A program made the translations under genes and the position numbers. A stretch of DNA of 64,000 nt from Nannobrachium achirus (lineage: Eukaryota; Chordata; Actinopteri; Myctophiformes; Myctophidae). The stretch is from NCBI GenBank assembly GCA_963921795.1, contig OY997647.1:54394503-54458502 (forward strand), written 5' to 3'. The first letter of the stretch is position 1; each line of letters begins with the position of its first letter. Below are positions 58,239 through 64,000 of the stretch, piece by piece. Below the pieces are notes generated by a model. The model saw only the letters and a list, made by a program, of their open reading frames with translations. It was not told where the DNA came from and did no database searches.

Positions 58239-59290
58239 CCATGCCAGTGCTAGCCAACTGCGAGGAAGGCAGCTCTGCTGTGACTCTAGCAATTAAGTTA
58301 TCATTACTGCGGGGCAAACTATGAACTGCCTTTCCTGCTAACGCAAAAATAATAATTAAGCATATTAGCATCTGGCAGAGCGAATATTACTAAGGCAAAA
58401 TACTAAGCAATGATATTGGCAGCTTGCCAAAAACGCTATAAGTACTGCTAAAGCAATTTAATAATTAAGAATGTTAGCAGCTGGCAGACCGAACCAACGG
58501 TGAGGAAGGTGGTACTGCTGACTATAACGATATACTGCAATCTGACTGAAGCCATACTAAAACACCCTAGAGAAAAGCGGGAGCAGCAACATGGACGTAT
58601 ATATATATAGACAGCAGAACCAGAAGCAGCGATGAAACCTTTAATTCATATAACTACAGCGCCATACAGCTTCACATCCTACCTAACTAACACCCCAGCA
58701 ACCACCTAGCTTTTGCATGATAGAAATATTGGAGCGCGCAGCAATGCAATTAACCTAGAACGAGCAAACCTATCAGCAACACAGTGGCCTAATATAGTGC
58801 GGCAGCACTGACATATCTAACTTGCAGCAATACTGAACCTATCTAACTTGCAGTACTGCTAAACGGCCCAAGTGAATAACGGGAGCAGCATCACTGAAAA
58901 CTATATAACTGACAGCAGAACCAGAAGCAGTGGTGAGCACCGTTTATTCAGAATAATAATCTTATGCCAGTGCTAGCCAACGGCGAAGGAGGCAGCTTGG
59001 CTGTAATCTAAGCAAATACCTTTTAACCTTACTGCGGAGCGGGGGGCAACTAAACTATGTACCGCCTAACCTAATGCTTTAGAGCGCTATGGAATACTAA
59101 AGCAACAGCGAATGAATGCGCGATTACTGCTGAGCCGGAGCAATTACACTATACCTACTGACCGACTCTAATACTCTAGAGCGCTATTGTATACTAAAAT
59201 GAGCCAGCAAGGAAAATGCACGGCAGTACCGAATGTATTAATACTAGCAGCTTGCCTAAAGCCAGCCAGCGATAAGAAGGTAGCTCTACT
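58239..59290. repeat. Degenerate internal duplications in the large unit
   Basis: CCAGTGCTAGCCAACTGCGA (58239), GCCAGTGCTAGCCAACGGCG (58970) and a weaker GCCAGCCAGCGATAAGAAGG (59262) begin similar stretches. GACAGCAGAACCAGAAGCAG occurs at 58600 and 58913. Confidence 0.7.
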
Positions 59291-60408
59291 TTTAGCGATG
59301 CTATAGTGGGCAGGAGCCACTAAGTATAACACTAATTTAAGACCTGTGAAGCGCAGCAGATAGGCAGCACGAACAACACACAAATATATCAGGTATACGC
59401 CGAAGCAGAGCAGCCACTGTACTGGTGTAACCTTAAAGGACACCTTGCCTTGCATTTTACATACATGTGCAACACAGCAATAAACCCATACCTGTGAGAG
59501 GCAGCAATAAAACACACAACCTTAACAGGTATACGCTGAAGCAGAACCGCATAATGTAACCTTCTAAACCTGTGCTAATGGTGCGGCCGCTTCAGTCCTG
59601 AGTTGCGTGGGCTTGATGCTCATTGACAGCTGGGCGTGCTGGACTTCATATGCAGAGTGTGATGAACGGACATAGCTGCCGATGGCTAAAGGATTTCATG
59701 GTTGATGACGGCACCCGGAGCACTGCTGTTGTCGCTGCACCGGTCCAGAGAGAGAGCTGTGCAAAGGTTTGGGAGACAGGCTGTCGGGCGGGGGGCCGGC
59801 GTGCAGGCAGCCAGCTGGGTGGGCAGGCCGCAGCTCTCGGTTTTATGCCGAACCAGGTGCGTGTCATGGGTGCCCGGCGTCGGGAGCAGACATCAGGCGG
59901 ATGACCAGGTGTTTCGGCATGGAAATAAAGGACGGAAAAGTGGGTTAGTTCTGCTGTAGAGTCCGCTGAAGCACATATAAGAACTCAACCCAAACCACAT
60001 CTTGACTTTTAAGTCAAGCAATGCGAGAGAGCGGCTAAAACCCAACAAACAGAACGAGCGAATGTGCTGCTATCTAACTATGGCTGCCCATTATTTCCCA
60101 GCTTAGAGAGCGACTGACACCCCAACAGAACCGAACAAGCAAATGCGCCGCTATTTACCTGCTAGAGTCTGGCTCCACAATGCTTCCGGGATAGCCGTCG
60201 CTGGTGAGAGGAATGGAGTTCCCGCCGCTGGTGCTGGAACTGCTGTTCCCGGGTTCCTTCGCGGCATGATGGCGGCGTGACCGGCGTCGGCGTGTTGCAG
60301 CCTGACAGCGCCCCCGGAAGATGGGCCGGCACCCCAGGCTTCCAGCACGACGCAGCGCTGGTTCATGCTCATGGTAGCAGCAGTAATAGCATTAACTGAT
60401 GCTGTAGC

Positions 60409-60540
60409 GGGTGGGCGGGCAGCCGGACGGGAGGGCCGACAGGCAGGCGGGCGGGCAGGAGGGCAGGCAGTGCAGGCGGGCGGGCGGGCAGGCAGGCAAG
60501 CGGGCAGGCAGGCAGGCGGGAGGGCGGGCAGGCTGGCAGC
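60409..60540 (+). repeat. GC-rich GGCAGGCGGGC minisatellite
   Basis: Irregular tandem GGCAGGC/GGGCGGGC units. The proline/alanine-rich open frame on minus is its translation. Confidence 0.9.
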
Positions 60541-62873
60541 CCATGGCAGCGGCAGAAGCAGCGGAAGCTGTAGTAGCGATGCCCTCTCCAGTGCCAACCG
60601 ACTCCTGACTGGTCTCATGGAACTATACAGTAGTGGACGAAACTATAAGAATAAACATGTTAGCAGAAAACACTCAGCCGCTGCAGTGCGACGCTGCAAC
60701 GATGGCATGCTGTAGCAGCCGCTATGCGGCGGCTCCAGCAAGAAGCCGAAAAGACAGACATGTCAGCAGCAACCTGTAGCAGCCGTGGCCCGAAGCTACA
60801 AGGAAAAACGCGATTTAGTGGAACATGTAGCAGCTTTAGCACAAAGCTGCCATAATAACATGATGCTGTAGTAGCGGGCCTGCCGCGGCTCCGGCATGGA
60901 TCTGTAGTGATAAAGTAATGTTAGCAACAGACATGTAGCACTTTAGCCTGAAGCTGAAAAGAAAGCATGGCGTTAGCAGCCTTTATCCTGGAGCTGCAAT
61001 GGTGAACGTGATAGCAACAGTCCTGTAGCCGCTTTAACATGATTTGTAACGATAAACAACTCGTCATTTTTCACTAGCAGTAGCCCTAGCTGTAATTATT
61101 AGCTCGAGTGCCGCAGCTACGGAAACACCACGGGGACATACAGTGCGATACGCAGTGACCCAGAACTATACCTTAGATTGAAACAAATACGGCAGCTCGA
61201 TAGTGGATATTATCCAATGACTTCACCTTCAACGCTGCCACACTCGACGCCGCCCTGACGCCAACAGACACGCGGCAGTTTCTGGCCCGGGCTGCAAACA
61301 TAAACAGATGTTAGCGTTTTCACCAAGCGTAGCATCGGCAGCCCTCATCAGCTGCTATGCCAGCAGGCAGCCGCAGCTTGGGCAAAGCTAGCGTTAACCG
61401 AGACCAGGCAAATCCTCATGAACAGCAAACGAAGCCTGTATGCTAAGCTTGAACAGTGGGCACTGACTGGGCACAAGCGAAGCATAGACATTGATAATAC
61501 ATGCGCATCCCTGCCCTATTGAACTGCGCGTGCACATAAAATAATATAATAACGAAAAGCACGACGCCGAAGCTTGGCATGATAGAGAACTACATTTCCC
61601 ACACGCAGCGCTTAGTATTCGCTGCCGAACGTCATGCCGTAAATCACTGCTTGACGTGACTCGGCTAGCTCAGAAGCTAGGTGAACGCTGCCGTTTACAG
61701 ACACCTGCAACCTACAAACTGAATCCTCCTAGCGTGATTCATTACTTGCTACGGGGCCATGTTTTCACGCGGGCCGCCGCTCTATGCCTAACATGGCTAG
61801 CACATTGATTTACCAGCTAACAGCATCTTTACCGAAATAGCCGGCTAGCAATAGCCACCAGCTAGCTCCTAGCTGACTGTACATTAAACCTGTTGTTCCG
61901 CGCTAGCCGAACGGCCCGCGCCGTTGCAAAGTACTGACATTGTTATCGACAAACCCAACGACTGAGATTACTTTAACTCATGGTAGCCCAGTAAAGGCCC
62001 ACCAGGGCACGAAATAAGTTAGCATTTAGCCCGTAGCCACAGCCAACTTCTATGATACTGAGTTTACCTTTAGCAACTTTAGCAGCCTGTAGCACCTTTG
62101 AAATAGCTTTAGCAACAAACAACTGAAAGTACAGAAATCAGCTAGGCACCAGCAACGATAGCAAGAAATCTGAACCTTGAAACAGCAGTTTAGAATTCAG
62201 CGATTACCAGAATAACAATCTCAAACTTCCCATACCACCTGGCCAAGAACACAGCTTCTTAGTTTGGCAGCTAAGAACATGAATTGAGCGATAGAAAAAT
62301 ATCAGAAACAGCCAGAAATACTCAGCCAAGTTAGGCACCCTCCTTCTTTTCTTCTCTTTCTTTTACAAAGGCACAATAAAATTAGCTTAGCAACAACAGC
62401 CCAAACGTATTAAAATAGCTTAGCAACAACAACTGCCGCATTGATTCAGCAGCACTGCACTGCAGAAATCAGCTGGGAATCAGCAACATCCGCAGAGATC
62501 CACAAACTTGTTGAAACAATACTAGAACCCTTCTACAGTCTATGACTAGAACACAGCAGTGTCCACCCGAATCCACAATCCCAGAGACTTTCCATACAAC
62601 CTGCCTTGATCCCAGCATAGACAGCAGCGAAAAACACGATCCAAGCAGAAGTCAGCAGCACAAACAACCAGTAGCCCCTTCGAGACAGCCATGCGTAGCA
62701 GCAGCAGTGCTATGCAACAAGACTGAGTCCCACCATCTGACTTCCCTAAGAACTATGGGTAAGGGGGGGGCAGGACCTAGTGACCCACCCCCCTCCGCGC
62801 GCGCGCTCCCTTGGGACCGCCCCCTGAACTAGCTTTGATCCTTACGAATCGTCGCACTATTAATTGTTTCAAT

Positions 62874-62909
62874 ATCCATGCTCTGGCAAATCTTTGCCAG
62901 AGCATGGAT
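62874..62909. repeat. Perfect 16-bp-arm hairpin just outside B'
   Basis: ATCCATGCTCTGGCAA, four-base loop, then the exact complement. It is followed by GTCTTTTCACAC and CTAG, reminiscent of a Helitron 3' end, but the next base is not T. Confidence 0.8.
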
Positions 62910-63725
62910 GTCTTTTCACACCTAGCTCAATTGAAGCCATGCATTTTCGTGCACATGCACATGTCTTACAGGCACATGTGTGCATGCATGGACCATAGTG
63001 CTGCCTGTCAGATGTGCACTCCCCAAGGAGCCCTATACTGTAACCTTTCCTGTTCGCCCTCCACTAGTGCACCTCGGCTCAAACTAGTGCACCTCAAACT
63101 TCTGCTTCATGACTCCTCCATTGTCAGCTGCATCACAGATGACAACGAGAGCGAGGGTGATCAAGCAGAGGTCTGGGGGTGGGAGTTGTACGATGGTGTG
63201 ACAACTACTTCCTCCATGCAGCTCAACATGGAAACACCAAGGAGCTTTTTGGTGACGCCTGGTGAGTTAAGAAGAGGCCTCCAACTCTCACCACCATCCA
63301 ACGGGAGATGGTGGACCTACAGGTCAATGGTGGAAAGTAACGAATTACATTTACTTAGTGTTAGGGGTAAAAAAGGAGGGAGTGAAGTATATAGCCCTAA
63401 TGGACCCCAGTCAACAAAGTATATAGGGTTTAAATGGCTTATATGATCTGATGAGGATGAGGAGTACACTCAGCTCGCTCCCTGGATGTCTGTTCACACA
63501 GCTACTTCCATAGGAAACGTACATTTGCATGTATATATGCACGTGTGGGCATATGTGTGCCTGCATAAATGTGTGTATGGGTGCCTGTATACTCCTGTTC
63601 TCATTTGCTTGTGCAAAACCTCAGCTACAAAAGTGACATTGATTTGAAGGCAATGTCATTGTTGTTCTTTTAAGCGATAACGTTCTGTTTCTATCTATTC
63701 ATAATCTGTCGAAAGTGTGTTGCAT
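62910..63725. other. Intergenic; transposon end fragment near 63330, no gene recognised
   Basis: GGTGGAAAGTAACGAATTAC, then ATTTACT, is the start of a common fish DNA transposon. A 211-codon open frame (62811-63446) crosses the B' boundary and has no domain. Confidence 0.4.
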
Positions 63726-63730
63726 AGGAG

Positions 63731-63900
<170 letters not shown>

Positions 63901-64000
63901 GTGAGTCACATATCATCACTCAAGTGGATGACAGCATTCAGCTATCTTTTACACTCCAATACACCAAATAACACATTTAATTTCTCACCCAGCACACACG

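Larger units (their letters stand above)
57885..62861 (-). mobile_element. Large non-coding unit A'-internal-B' of the split-repeat element
   Basis: A' (57885-58198) and B' (62704-62861) are identical to A and B. The 4505 bp between them replaces the 49-bp spacer. Neither strand has a long recognisable coding frame. Together with A-s-B the order on minus is B'-internal-A'-B-s-A, formally like the split direct repeats of PAT/Ngaro retroelements. TAATT occurs at both outer edges (57362-57366, 62861-62865). Classification is open. Confidence 0.6.

Noticed and set aside
60151-60618. 155-codon proline/alanine-rich frame on minus
   Set aside because: Produced by the GGCAGGC minisatellite. There is no conserved motif outside it.
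62811-63446. 211-codon open frame on plus
   Set aside because: It starts inside the B' repeat, crosses the hairpin and unrelated sequence, and shows no domain or splice structure.

Overview
The window looks like nuclear DNA of a ray-finned (teleost) fish. It has one vertebrate multi-exon gene with consensus GT/AG introns, very long (CA)n, (GA)n and (GCGT)n microsatellites, and a dense layer of fish-type transposon remnants: hAT-like and TTAA-type DNA elements, LINE fragments with a GATG tail, L2-like LINE fragments, and tRNA-derived SINEs with the 'GCTCTGGATAAGAG' type tail. There are no operons, bacterial signals or CRISPR arrays.

The only host gene I can support is khdrbs1, encoding a Sam68-type STAR/KH RNA-binding protein. 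It lies on the minus strand with nine coding exons between 40703 and 25157. All splice phases agree, giving 364 codons plus a stop. Domain order is QUA1, KH with a GPQG loop, QUA2, RGG/proline-rich region, tyrosine-rich tail and a terminal REHPY motif. A probable 3'UTR of about 2 kb follows (about 22990-25156). The GC-rich first-exon region is near 40.6-41.1 kb.

Layout: 1-22.9 kb is downstream intergenic DNA made of repeats and microsatellites, including an AT-rich 2-kb block at 12.0-14.1 kb with nine copies of a TCATATGGTGTGACA-like motif. 22.9-41.1 kb is khdrbs1; its introns carry hAT-like elements, a small TIR-element family (called family A here), a diverged tandem repeat with six perfect CArG boxes (intron 4), and microsatellites that abut two 3' splice sites. 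41.1-57.3 kb is upstream intergenic DNA with nested elements, three GATG-tailed LINE pieces in total across the window, an L2-like LINE piece and a telomere-like tract. 57.365-62.861 kb is a large, apparently non-coding element with a split direct-repeat arrangement A-s-B / A'-4.5 kb-B', the repeats being identical. 62.9-64 kb ends in a compound (GT)n(GCGT)n array.

The main unexplained pattern is a hairpin of about 60-75 nt (arm core AATAGCAGATCTACAAGC). It recurs at least twenty times, whole, half or degenerate, inside several otherwise different transposon families. Coordinates of repeats are by eye and may be off by a few bases; family names are from recognition of typical ends, not from a database search.
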